Positions 1-7,429 are shown, counted from the first letter of the stretch. The stretch: DNA of 15,388 nt from Bordetella parapertussis (GCA_945900695.1 CAMDJU010000031.1:1-15388); one strand, 5' to 3'. A program made the numbers and translations. Notes: a model not told the origin generated them from the sequence alone.

Positions 1-216
1 ATTCCCGCACAGTTTGACCATCCCAAATTCACGGCCGCCATGACCCATGTGGCCCAAGTTGCGCGCAAGCATGGCAAGGTAGCGGGCTTTATGGCCACTG
101 ATCAAGTTTGGATAGAGCGCGCCAAAGGCATGGGCTACACCATGCTCGCCGCAGGCACCGACACAGGCCTAATGCAACAAGCCTTCGGCCAATTGATCGA
201 TGGTATTCATTTATAA
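1..216 (+). CDS. HpcH/HpaI-family aldolase, C-terminal part (partial, 5' end outside window)
   Basis: Frame 1 is open from the first base to a TAA at 214-216 and encodes the last 71 residues of a protein whose start lies to the left. The sequence resembles the C-terminal part of HpcH/HpaI class II aldolases: a stretch with VAQVARKHGKVAGFMATD, matching the family's conserved segment in which neighbouring helices carry a Lys/Gly-rich turn, then a GMGYTMLAAGTDTGLM stretch matching the family's 'G...va.g.D..ll' barrel strand and helix. Family members are Mg2+-dependent and cleave 4-hydroxy-2-oxo acids to pyruvate plus an aldehyde. The active-site half is not in the window, so substrate cannot be judged. 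It converges on the acyl-CoA ligase gene and is not part of that operon. The family call is fairly secure; the specific enzyme is not. Confidence 0.75.
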   Translation: MPAQFDHPKFTAAMTHVAQVARKHGKVAGFMATDQVWIERAKGMGYTMLAAGTDTGLMQQAFGQLIDGIHL

Positions 217-295
217 AACATTGACCTGGGCCATGATCTCCGACATCTTGTGGCGCTCGGCGCTGCTGACCGCATCGGTGCTCAGCATCAGGTCT
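217..295. other. Convergent intergenic gap with weak hairpin and open tail frame
   Basis: This is the space between the aldolase stop and the acyl-CoA ligase stop. An imperfect inverted repeat, TGCTGA (264-269) and TCAGCA (282-287) with an inner CCG/CGG, could form a hairpin. On the + strand a short T-run (299-303) follows about 11 bases later, which is too far for a classical intrinsic terminator. On the - strand a frame is open from the ligase end through this gap to a TAA at 213-211, which lies in the TTATAA palindrome that also holds the aldolase stop. It could be a short ATG-started 25-residue peptide (288 to 211), the eroded end of a lost gene, or chance. Confidence 0.3.
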
Positions 296-1915
296 CTATT
301 TTTCCAATGCTTGCATCACCGCTTGCCGCAATTGGCTGCGCTGTAACTTGCCCGTGCTGGTCATGGGGTAAGACGCCAGCCACACCAATTGGCGCGGCGT
401 TTTAAAACTGGCTATCCGACCCTTGCAATGGGCTTGCACATCGGCCAAGGTCACCGGGTGCTGGCCGGGCGTGCAGCAAGCCACGGGGAGATCCCCCAAA
501 CGATCATCGGCCACCCCCACCAATTTGACATTTTCCAAACCGGGCAACTGGGACAGGAATGCCTCCACCTCGGTCGGGTCCACGTTTTCTCCGCCGACCT
601 TGAGCATGTCTTTGAAGCGCCCGATGTAGCGCAAAAATCCACCGCCATCCATGGTGGCCATGTCGCCGGTTTTGAACCAGTTGTTTTCGTCAAAGGCTTC
701 ACGGGTTTCTTGCGGCTTTGCGTGGTAGCGCAGCATGACGCCATAGCCTTTGATCCACAGTTCGCCCACTTCGCCAGCTGGCATGGGGGCCTGCGTTTGC
801 GGGTCGCGGACTTCGAAGTCATAGCCTGGCATGGGGTAGCCGGAACCCAAAGTTCTTTGGGTCAGATCGGCATCGAGGAAACTCAGTGCAATGGCTGTGC
901 CGCATTCAGAACTGCCATAGCCGCTGAAGCTTCGACACAGGCGTTCGTTGACCTGCAGCGCGGTGGCCTGCGAAGCCGCTGAACCTGCAGGCACCATGCC
1001 AATGCGAACGCTGCTGTGATCACGTTGGTCAAACTCAGGGTGCTTCAGCAAGTCCTGGTAATGCGTGTCAAAACCAAGTAGAAAACTCACCCGCTCGCGC
1101 TCAATCCGGCCCCATTCAAGTTCAGGCTCAAATCGCGGCGACAAAATCAAGCGCGCCCCTGCCACCAAAAACATCAGCCCGCCCAGATACAAACCCATGC
1201 TGTGAAACAAGGGCAAAAAAAGCAGAATGCGCTCGCTTTGCGACACCCCCAATCGGTTGGCGGCATCGACCATGGTTCGCACCATGCCATGCGCATGGAC
1301 GGCACCCTTGGGCGAACCCGTAGTGCCCGAGGTGTACAAAATGAGGACCGCATCTTGCGGTTTGACCTGGGCTTGTCGCTGGGCCAATTCGTTCGCATCC
1401 ACTGAAGTCACCGATTGCAACAGGTGCGACCACGGCAGGGCGCCGGCCAATGCACCAGCTTGCAAGGTGATGAGGTGGCGCAATTTTGGATAGTTCGCAC
1501 TCACCCAGCCTGGCGGACCATGGACCACATCTGGCAACAACTCGCCCAGCATCGCCTGCACATCCAAGCCAGCGATGTGCAGATCTGCAATCACCGCATG
1601 GGCGTCAGACTGTTTCAACAGGTAATCCAGATCGTGGCTGCGGAATCGCGTATTAACGGGCACCACCACAGCGCCCAATTTGGCCAACGCATAAAAAGCA
1701 CACAGCCACTCCACACTGTTGGGCATGAACAAGACCACATGGTCACCGGGTGCAATACCCAGGCCCATCAATGCGCGTGCTGTGATGTCCACTTGGCCTT
1801 TGAATTGGGCAAACGTCAGGCGCTGATCTTCAAAAACCAAAGCCTCACGATCCGGATTGGCCCATGCAGCCTGATCCACCAAGTCACCGACACATTCGCT
1901 GATAGCGGGTCTCAT
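296..1915 (-). CDS. Acyl-CoA ligase (AMP-forming, ANL superfamily), last gene of the import operon
   Basis: A 539-residue AMP-dependent acyl-CoA synthetase that would adenylate a carboxylic acid and transfer it to CoA in the cytoplasm. Full length is supported by ANL core motifs in order: the phosphate loop YTSGTTGSPKG at 194-204, YGSSE at 333-337, the KTGD segment near 415-418, the hinge GRFKDMLKVGGENV at 432-445, and the C-terminal STGK with the adenylation lysine at K523. The ATG at 1915-1913 overlaps the TGA of the upstream enoyl-CoA hydratase-family gene by 4 bp (ATGA), and an AAGG lies about 7 bases upstream, so the start is well supported. Being co-transcribed with a Liv-type importer suggests that it activates the imported acid. 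The motifs do not identify the substrate; medium-chain fatty, aromatic or branched acids are all possible. Confidence 0.9.
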   Translation of the reverse strand: MRPAISECVGDLVDQAAWANPDREALVFEDQRLTFAQFKGQVDITARALMGLGIAPGDHVVLFMPNSVEWLCAFYALAKLGAVVVPVNTRFRSHDLDYLLKQSDAHAVIADLHIAGLDVQAMLGELLPDVVHGPPGWVSANYPKLRHLITLQAGALAGALPWSHLLQSVTSVDANELAQRQAQVKPQDAVLILYTSGTTGSPKGAVHAHGMVRTMVDAANRLGVSQSERILLFLPLFHSMGLYLGGLMFLVAGARLILSPRFEPELEWGRIERERVSFLLGFDTHYQDLLKHPEFDQRDHSSVRIGMVPAGSAASQATALQVNERLCRSFSGYGSSECGTAIALSFLDADLTQRTLGSGYPMPGYDFEVRDPQTQAPMPAGEVGELWIKGYGVMLRYHAKPQETREAFDENNWFKTGDMATMDGGGFLRYIGRFKDMLKVGGENVDPTEVEAFLSQLPGLENVKLVGVADDRLGDLPVACCTPGQHPVTLADVQAHCKGRIASFKTPRQLVWLASYPMTSTGKLQRSQLRQAVMQALEK

Positions 1916-2694
1916 GGCCTGACCTTTTTGGCTGCCAGCATTTGCTGCGCCTGGGCAAAGCCTTGGATCACATCGCCACTGAGGTGTGCTTGCATCGCAC
2001 CCAGTGTTTCTTGTTGTGCTGCAGCCAGAAAGTCACTGTCCAACCCATCCCAAATGGCCTTGCGGGTCAAAGCCATTTCACGCCCAAAGTGACCGGCCAT
2101 TTTCAAAGCCATGGCATGCACCGCGTTGGCCAAATCTTCAAGCGGTACCAAACGGTTGACCAAGCCCATCTCCAAGGCACGGGTCCCATTGAAAGAGTCC
2201 CCCAAATACAGCAATTCAAATGCACGTCCCAATCCGATGATGCGGGTGAGCAAAAAAATCCCCCCCAAGCTGGCCACCGTGCCAAAGCGAACTTCTGGCA
2301 GGCCGAACTTGCAATCGGGTGTCGCGACACGCACATCACACAAGGCAGCCAAAACACAACCGCCGCCCATGGCGGCACCATGGACTTGAGCGATCAAAGG
2401 TTTGCCCAAACACCGCACCTGCTGCGCAATATTTTGCTCTATGGGCAATCGGGTGGCCCGGTAATCGGCTTCGGTTCGTTGCTTGGGCATGTCATGCACA
2501 TCTCCACCGGCACAAAACACCCGTCCCGCACCGCGCATGACCACCACTTTGGCCTGGGTATCGGCAGATGCCTGCGCGAGCGCTTGGGCCACACCCGCCA
2601 GCAAATCATCGTCCATGGCATTGAGTTTGTCCGGCCGGTTTAAGGTGATGTAGGCCACCTCTTCCAAAACCTCGTACAAAACCGGACCACTCAT
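1912..2694 (-). CDS. Enoyl-CoA hydratase/isomerase (crotonase) family protein
   Basis: A 260-residue crotonase-fold protein, full length for the family. The N-terminal NRPDKLNAM (19-27) and FCAGGDVHDM (60-69) form the CoA-binding and oxyanion-hole region; GAAMGGGCVLAALCD (106-120) and FGLPEVRFG (130-138) form the active-site segment. In rat mitochondrial enoyl-CoA hydratase two glutamates (E144 in GGGCE and E164 in FGQPE) are catalytic. Here the first is V114 while the second is kept as E134, with the same 20-residue spacing. A plain syn-hydration is therefore doubtful; isomerase, dehydratase, hydrolase or lyase activity is possible, since crotonases with a single acid/base residue exist. The gene overlaps both livF and the ligase by 4 bp, so it belongs to the import operon and probably acts on the CoA ester made by the ligase. 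Confidence 0.88.
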   Translation of the reverse strand: MSGPVLYEVLEEVAYITLNRPDKLNAMDDDLLAGVAQALAQASADTQAKVVVMRGAGRVFCAGGDVHDMPKQRTEADYRATRLPIEQNIAQQVRCLGKPLIAQVHGAAMGGGCVLAALCDVRVATPDCKFGLPEVRFGTVASLGGIFLLTRIIGLGRAFELLYLGDSFNGTRALEMGLVNRLVPLEDLANAVHAMALKMAGHFGREMALTRKAIWDGLDSDFLAAAQQETLGAMQAHLSGDVIQGFAQAQQMLAAKKVRP

Positions 2695-3413
2695 GTCGCA
2701 TCCAAACCCAAGTACGCATTTCGCACATGCACACTTTGAGCCAACTCCTCGGTGGGACCATGGGCCACCACAACCCCTTGCTCCATCACATAGACCTGCG
2801 ATGCCAACTCAAACGCCAAACGCGCGTTTTGCTCAACCATCAGCACGGTCATGCCTTGCGAGGACAAACGCTTGAGTTGTCGATAGACCTCCTGCACCAC
2901 GACCGGTGCCAAGCCTTGCGACACTTCATCGACCATGATCAAGCGTGGGGCAGACATCAGCGCACGACCAATGGCCAACATTTGTTGCTCACCCCCAGAC
3001 ATAGAACCCGCACGCTGCCCCAATCTCTCTTGCAAACGTGGAAAGGCCGCATACACAGATTGCAAAGCGGGTTCGATGTCCCGACTTTGGCGCAGGTAGG
3101 CACCCAACAGCAAATTGTCAATCACGCTCATCTTGGCAAAGATACGTCGACCTTCCGGCACATGGGCAATGCCTGCCATGGCAATGTCTTTGGGACTGTG
3201 CCCTGCAATGGATTGGCCGCTCCAACTGACCTCACCTTGGTGCATGGGAATCAGGCCTGAAATGGCTTTGAGCAAAGAGGACTTCCCTGCGCCATTGGGC
3301 CCCACAATCGCGGTCACCTGACCAGGTTGAACCGCAATCGATACCCCATTGACCGCCAGTGCCTGACCATAGCGCACATGAACGTTGGACAAGCTCAACA
3401 AGGCTTGGTTCAT
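2691..3413 (-). CDS. livF: Branched-chain amino acid-type ABC transporter, ATP-binding protein LivF
   Basis: A 240-residue ATPase subunit of a HAAT-family (Liv) importer, acting at the inner face of the cytoplasmic membrane with LivG, LivH and LivM. Visible motifs: Walker A GPNGAGKSS (38-46), signature MSGGEQ (138-143), Walker B LIMVDE (158-163), and VEQN (193-196), where LivF proteins normally have Gln at the H-loop position. The Walker B segment continues DEVSQGLAP rather than the more common DEPS.GLAP, a mild variation. The start is the ATG at 3413-3411, which overlaps the livG stop (ATGA); an in-frame extension to 3530 would lie inside livG and precede the family-typical N terminus, so it is rejected. 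The ligand is probably an organic acid rather than an amino acid, judging from the co-transcribed CoA genes. Confidence 0.92.
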   Translation of the reverse strand: MNQALLSLSNVHVRYGQALAVNGVSIAVQPGQVTAIVGPNGAGKSSLLKAISGLIPMHQGEVSWSGQSIAGHSPKDIAMAGIAHVPEGRRIFAKMSVIDNLLLGAYLRQSRDIEPALQSVYAAFPRLQERLGQRAGSMSGGEQQMLAIGRALMSAPRLIMVDEVSQGLAPVVVQEVYRQLKRLSSQGMTVLMVEQNARLAFELASQVYVMEQGVVVAHGPTEELAQSVHVRNAYLGLDAT

Positions 3414-4183
3414 GTTCCCATCCCCGCTGTACCCAAATAGGCATTGACCACCCGTGGATCGTGCACCAAGTCGAGCGGTGAGCCTTCGAATATTTTTTGA
3501 CCGAATTGCAGCACCACCGCTCGATCGCAATAGCGCCCCACCAAGCGCATATTGTGCTCAACCAACACCACGGTGCAATGGGTTTTGACGCGACTGGAAA
3601 CCAGGTCCATCATGCGACTGGACTCTTCATGCGACAGGCCTGCCGCTGGCTCATCCAGCAACAACAATTTGGGTTGTGTGGCCATGGCAATGGCCACGGT
3701 CAACAATTTGGCTTGGCCCAGTGGAAGTGCTTGGGCTTGAACGGATGCCAAGGACTGCAAATCCAAAATACGCAACACATCCATGGCGCGGGTGTGCCAA
3801 TCAGATTGGCTTTTTCGATACGAGACTGTTTGCAACAACCCCGCCAACAACTCAGTCGGCATGTGGCGGTGAAAGCCTTGCATCACATTTTCCAACGCTG
3901 TCAATTCGGGGAATAAGTTGACCATTTGAAAAGTGCGCGCCAAGCCACGGCGCGCCAAGGCATGGCTGGGCAGGCCCGTGATGTCCTGGCCATCCAGCAA
4001 TATCTGGCCTTTTGTCGGAGCAAAAACCCCAGCAATGGCATTGAACAATGTGGACTTGCCAGCACCATTGGGCCCAACCAGCGCCAGCAACTCGCCCTGC
4101 TGCACCTCAAATGACACATCGGTCAAGGCTGCCAGTCCATCGAACTGCTTGCTGACGTTTTGGATTTGCAAAATGGCGGTCAT
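3410..4183 (-). CDS. livG: Branched-chain amino acid-type ABC transporter, ATP-binding protein LivG
   Basis: A 257-residue partner ATPase of LivF. Motifs: Walker A GPNGAGKST (37-45), Q-loop glutamine in ARTFQ (Q86), Walker B LLLLDEP (173-179), and H-loop VEHN with H210. The signature motif is LPLGQ (153-157) instead of LSxGQ, so the usual serine is proline, although the following GQ is kept. In-frame ATGs at 4228, 4204 and 4183 are all possible. The start at 4183 was chosen because it gives the usual LivG N terminus (MTAILQIQNVSKQF), the normal family length, and a 7-bp gap after the livM stop; the upstream ones would overlap livM. Confidence is high for family and operon role, moderate for the exact start. 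Confidence 0.9.
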   Translation of the reverse strand: MTAILQIQNVSKQFDGLAALTDVSFEVQQGELLALVGPNGAGKSTLFNAIAGVFAPTKGQILLDGQDITGLPSHALARRGLARTFQMVNLFPELTALENVMQGFHRHMPTELLAGLLQTVSYRKSQSDWHTRAMDVLRILDLQSLASVQAQALPLGQAKLLTVAIAMATQPKLLLLDEPAAGLSHEESSRMMDLVSSRVKTHCTVVLVEHNMRLVGRYCDRAVVLQFGQKIFEGSPLDLVHDPRVVNAYLGTAGMGT

Positions 4184-4190
4184 GTGGGGC

Positions 4191-5135
4191 TCAATTGCGG
4201 GCATTTGAAAACCATTTGTCACGCACACGGTCCAACAAACTCACCAAACCACCGGGCAAGGACAAAATAACCACCATCAACACCAAGGCATAAACCAAGG
4301 TTTTCCAATAGCCCGCGGAGAACAACTGCTCGCCCAATAGCGTCAACAGACCGGCACCGAGCACCGGCCCCCAAAAATGCGAGACCCCACCGACCATGGC
4401 ATAAATCAGCAAATCCGTTGATGTCAAGAAGGTGAAAACCTGCGGGTTGATGAACATCAGGTACTGGGCGTGGACCGCACCCATGGTGCCAACCACAGCA
4501 CACGACAAGGCAAAGGTGGCGGTCTTCAATCGGGCCGCATCTATCCCCACACTTTGCGCCAGTCGCTCGCTGGCCTCGGTCTTTAAGGTCAATAAAGTCG
4601 CGCCATAACGGGTGTATTGCAATCGATACAACAAGGCCATGAAGAACAACGACATACACAGGACCAACCAATAAAACGAAAAATGATCGTTCAAGGCATG
4701 GCCAAAAAAGACCGGCCTGGGCACATTGGCGATGCCCGATGGCCCGCCAAACCAATCGAAAGCACGGAAAAAGGCCACCACAATTTCACCAAAAGCAAAA
4801 ATGGCCAACGAAAAGTAGATGCCGCGCAAGCGCATGGTCATGGCGCCCAGGCCCCAAGCCACGGTGCCCGACATGACGCCTGCACCCAATATGCCCCACC
4901 ATGGCGATATGTCCAATCGAACGGTCAGCACCACACAGGTATATGCCCCCAATGCAATAAAACCAGCGTGTCCCAAGGACAAGTAACCCATGCGCAACAC
5001 GCTGAACAATGCAACGGTGTAGGTGATGTTGAGCAACACCACGATGGCAATGTGCATCCAATATGTGGTGGCCACAGCGGGCATGAGTACCAAGGCCATG
5101 GCACCCAGGATATAAGGCCATGATGGATGTTTCAC
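4191..5135 (-). CDS. livM: Branched-chain amino acid-type ABC transporter, permease LivM
   Basis: A 314-residue integral membrane permease with several hydrophobic segments, the first two near residues 8-25 and 28-46. It carries the family-typical GYLSLGHAGFIALGAY (50-65) and FGGPSGI segments, and a cytoplasmic loop with TEASERLAQSVGID that corresponds to the EAA-type coupling loop contacting the ATPases. The start codon is GTG at 5135-5133, overlapping the livH TGA as GTGA; this matches the coupled junctions elsewhere in the operon and gives a normal N terminus. With LivH it forms the translocation channel in the cytoplasmic membrane. Nothing is truncated. Confidence 0.92.
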   Translation of the reverse strand: MKHPSWPYILGAMALVLMPAVATTYWMHIAIVVLLNITYTVALFSVLRMGYLSLGHAGFIALGAYTCVVLTVRLDISPWWGILGAGVMSGTVAWGLGAMTMRLRGIYFSLAIFAFGEIVVAFFRAFDWFGGPSGIANVPRPVFFGHALNDHFSFYWLVLCMSLFFMALLYRLQYTRYGATLLTLKTEASERLAQSVGIDAARLKTATFALSCAVVGTMGAVHAQYLMFINPQVFTFLTSTDLLIYAMVGGVSHFWGPVLGAGLLTLLGEQLFSAGYWKTLVYALVLMVVILSLPGGLVSLLDRVRDKWFSNARN

Positions 5136-5992
5136 AACTTGCCCATCAAGCCCTGTGGGCGAAAAATCAGTACGGCGATCATCACCACAAAGACCAACAC
5201 ATGGGCAGATTCAGCACCCAGCAAAAGCGCACCCATGGACTGAACCACGCCAATGAACAAGCCCGCCACCAAAGTACCCGTGATATTGCCCAATCCCCCA
5301 ATGATGATGATGATGAATGACATCAAAATGGCTTCCAAGCCCATGCCCGGGTTGATGGAGTAAATGGGCGCAACAAATACACCGCCCATGGCTGCCAAAG
5401 CAAAACCCAAAGCCACCGCCAAACCCGCCACTTTATCGGTATCTATACCCAACATGCGTGCGGTTTCCTCGTCTTCCTCGATGGCCCGCATGGCCAACCC
5501 TGATCGGGTTTTATAGACCACCGCATACAAAGCTGCGACCATGCACATCGCAATCCCAGCGGCTGCCAGACGCTCATAGGGCATGCGAATGCCCCATGCC
5601 ACCAGCACGCCTGGCAAGATAGAAGGCACATTTTTTTCTTGGGCACCAAACACCAGCCAAGACAAGGATTGAATGATCAATGAAACCCCAACCGTGGCCA
5701 CAAGCAGCTGCAACCACTGCCCACGCAGGCGGCGAAAAATACCCCGCTCCACCAACCAACCCACCACCGCAGCGGTCAATGCAATGGCGGGCAAGGCGGC
5801 AAGCAGGGGCCATTCCCAAAGCACATAAACCACATACACCAGCATGGCGCCCAACATGAACACTTCACCATGGGCGAAATTGACGATGTGCAAAATGCCA
5901 TAAATCAGCGTCAACCCAAGGGCTGTCAATATATACAAGGCACCATTGACCAAGCCAATGGCCAGGCCTTGAAGCAACAAAGTCAAACTCAT
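5132..5992 (-). CDS. livH: Branched-chain amino acid-type ABC transporter, permease LivH
   Basis: A 286-residue permease counted from the ATG at 5992-5990 (MSLTLLLQGLAIGLVNGALY, a typical LivH opening). NFAHGEVFMLGAM (38-50) and the coupling loop with AIEEDEETARMLGID identify the family; membrane segments are obvious throughout. An in-frame TTG at 6037 would add 15 residues (MLADKQQAIFQRCSS); it has a well-placed GAGG 8 bases upstream, while the ATG at 5992 has no clear Shine-Dalgarno. The ATG instead overlaps the stop of a 17-codon frame (6042 to 5989) as ATGA. Either the longer protein or a coupled start is possible. A run of five isoleucines is encoded by an (ATG)5-type repeat on the + strand at 5301-5315. 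Confidence 0.9.
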   Translation of the reverse strand: MSLTLLLQGLAIGLVNGALYILTALGLTLIYGILHIVNFAHGEVFMLGAMLVYVVYVLWEWPLLAALPAIALTAAVVGWLVERGIFRRLRGQWLQLLVATVGVSLIIQSLSWLVFGAQEKNVPSILPGVLVAWGIRMPYERLAAAGIAMCMVAALYAVVYKTRSGLAMRAIEEDEETARMLGIDTDKVAGLAVALGFALAAMGGVFVAPIYSINPGMGLEAILMSFIIIIIGGLGNITGTLVAGLFIGVVQSMGALLLGAESAHVLVFVVMIAVLIFRPQGLMGKL

Positions 5993-6042
5993 GGATGAAC
6001 ACCGCTGAAAAATGGCCTGCTGTTTGTCAGCCAACAAGCCAT
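5989..6042 (-). CDS. Possible 17-residue leader peptide coupled to livH
   Basis: ATG at 6042-6040 opens a 17-codon frame (MACWLTNSRPFFSGVHP) ending in TGA at 5991-5989, which overlaps the livH ATG by 4 bp exactly as at other operon junctions. A GAGG lies only 3 bases upstream of its ATG, which is tight; the same GAGG is spaced 8 bases from an in-frame TTG start of livH. It has no run of a regulatory amino acid, so classical amino-acid attenuation is not indicated. It may simply be chance; the coupling geometry and its overlap with a hairpin are the reasons to list it. Confidence 0.3.
   Translation of the reverse strand: MACWLTNSRPFFSGVHP
6008..6042 (-). terminator. Attenuator-like hairpin between the binding-protein gene and livH
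   Basis: In the - strand transcript the arm ATGGCTTGTTG (6042-6032) can pair with CAGCAGGCCAT (6022-6012) over 11 base pairs including two G-U wobbles, with a 9-base loop (6031-6023). A run of U follows directly (6012-6008, the first in the stem). This has the shape of a weak intrinsic terminator located about 50 bases after the binding-protein stop. Partial termination here would make more binding protein than permease, a known arrangement in binding-protein-dependent ABC operons. The stem also covers the candidate TTG start of livH and the start of the short leader frame, so it could act on translation instead. Confidence 0.45.
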
Positions 6043-6093
6043 GAACCTCAAATATGTCATATGCAGTTACCCATCAAGCATGGAGCTCAAGTG

Positions 6094-7260
6094 TCACTCC
6101 AATGTACCCATGCGCACATCCAACGGTGTCCAGACACCATCTTTGATGATGGATGCAGGCAAAGGTGTTTGAATTTGACGTCTGGCACCATAGGTCTTGT
6201 CCCCACCCCAACTGGCCGGCCCATAAGGGTGGAATTGGAATGTGGAGTTGGCCAACTGCTCGGCCACCTTTTTGGTGTCGAAGGTGCCCGCCTTTTGCAC
6301 GGCTTCAACCACCCATCGGGTGGCAGCGTAGGCTTCCCACACGGTACCCAAAGTGGCCTCTTTGTACTTGGCCTGGTGGCGTTCTGCGATTTGGTCATAC
6401 AACTTGGTGGGTGCAGCCGACCAAATGCGATAAGCGACGATGTTGTCAGCACCTTTGCCGGCCACGTTCACCAAGGCCTTGGCTTCAAGCACTGCGGTGG
6501 AACTGATGAAGTAGCCCTTGTAGCCCAGCTCACGGGCTTGCTTCGCAATCAAGCCCACCGTGCCAGTGGGTGAGGCGTTGGTATCGATCACATCAGGGTT
6601 TTTGGCCAAAAGGCGCAGCAGGGATGCTTGGAAATCTTTGGCATTGAGTTCGACCAACTCTTCACCCACAAATTCCACGCCCTGCCCTTTCAAGCGGGTG
6701 GCAATTTCTTTCAGCACCTTGACATCCGAACGCCCCAAATCGTTGTTGGGCCCCATGAATGCGACCCGCTTGATATTGAGTTTTTTGTAAATTTCGGGGG
6801 TGAAGGTGTAATAAAGCTGGTCCGAAGAGGCCATGAATCGAAACACGGTGGGGTTTTCGGCATTGGTCACCTCTTTGCCAGCAGCGCCCATGAAAATATC
6901 GAAAAATCCGTTTTGTCGAATGATCGGTAAAACCGCACCATGGACCGCAGCGCCCAAGATGAATCCGTATTTGACGTTGTCATTGAGCACAGCACGATTG
7001 AGAGCGGCCACGGTTTTACCAGGATCCAACGAGGTGTCGTAGGGAACCACCTCCAACTTATATGACTTGCCCGCGACCTGAAAAGTGCCCACGTCTTCAG
7101 CTGCCAATTCAATGCCTCGGTTGATGCCAATGCCAAATGCAGCCGCAGGGCCAGACAACGGTGAGAGGTTTCCGATCTTGAATGACTCCTGAGCGTGTGC
7201 TTGCGTGGCCAAAGCCAAGCAAGCGGCCATCAAGCCGGATGCGATGGATACAAATTTCAT
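6094..7260 (-). CDS. Periplasmic substrate-binding protein of the Liv-type ABC importer
   Basis: A 388-residue periplasmic binding protein of the Leu/Ile/Val-binding (type I) family, first gene of the import operon. Residues 1-23 form a Sec signal peptide: MK at the start, a hydrophobic core, and a cleavage site after AHA (23) before QES. The mature part begins FKIGNLSPLSGPAAAFG, the family's ligand-pocket entry, and later has the FMGPNNDLGRSD and GFILGAAVHG segments of the two-lobe fold. The ATG at 7260-7258 has AGGAG (7273-7269) 8 bases upstream, a strong ribosome site. Homologues of this group often bind aromatic or short carboxylic acids rather than amino acids; the CoA-ligase neighbour favours an acid here, but the ligand is unknown. 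Confidence 0.9.
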   Translation of the reverse strand: MKFVSIASGLMAACLALATQAHAQESFKIGNLSPLSGPAAAFGIGINRGIELAAEDVGTFQVAGKSYKLEVVPYDTSLDPGKTVAALNRAVLNDNVKYGFILGAAVHGAVLPIIRQNGFFDIFMGAAGKEVTNAENPTVFRFMASSDQLYYTFTPEIYKKLNIKRVAFMGPNNDLGRSDVKVLKEIATRLKGQGVEFVGEELVELNAKDFQASLLRLLAKNPDVIDTNASPTGTVGLIAKQARELGYKGYFISSTAVLEAKALVNVAGKGADNIVAYRIWSAAPTKLYDQIAERHQAKYKEATLGTVWEAYAATRWVVEAVQKAGTFDTKKVAEQLANSTFQFHPYGPASWGGDKTYGARRQIQTPLPASIIKDGVWTPLDVRMGTLE

Positions 7261-7304
7261 GTCAGCTACTCCTAGGGTGTGGTGGATAGAGAATGCCAGA
7301 AATC

Positions 7305-7333
7305 AGTCTATGGCCCGACCCAGGCATCGTCAA
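7305..7333 (-). promoter_or_regulatory. Sigma70-like promoter of the import operon
   Basis: On the - strand TTGACG (7333-7328) is followed after exactly 17 bases by TAGACT (7310-7305). Both hexamers are close to the sigma70 consensus (TTGACA and TATAAT). A transcript would start near 7298, leaving a leader of roughly 38 bases before the binding-protein ATG and including its AGGAG. No operator repeat was recognised around it. This is the only well-formed promoter seen for the seven-gene unit. Confidence 0.6.
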
Positions 7334-7429
7334 GCGTGCTTTCCTGGATGAAGGGTATTTTCTTTCTTGGTGGGGGCAGCGTTCGCGACCTGCCCACTTC
7401 AGAATGGCATGTGGATGGCCATCAGCGGA

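Noticed and set aside
264..303. Intrinsic terminator after the aldolase gene
   Set aside because: The stem is bulged and the T-run begins about 11 bases after it, so it does not fit an intrinsic terminator well.
1415..2092. A 225-codon + strand open frame
   Set aside because: It lies opposite the ligase and crotonase genes, and the translated sequence shows no fold or family pattern.
3414..3530. N-terminal extension of livF
   Set aside because: It lies within livG and is unlike LivF N termini; the ATG at 3413 is coupled to the livG stop.
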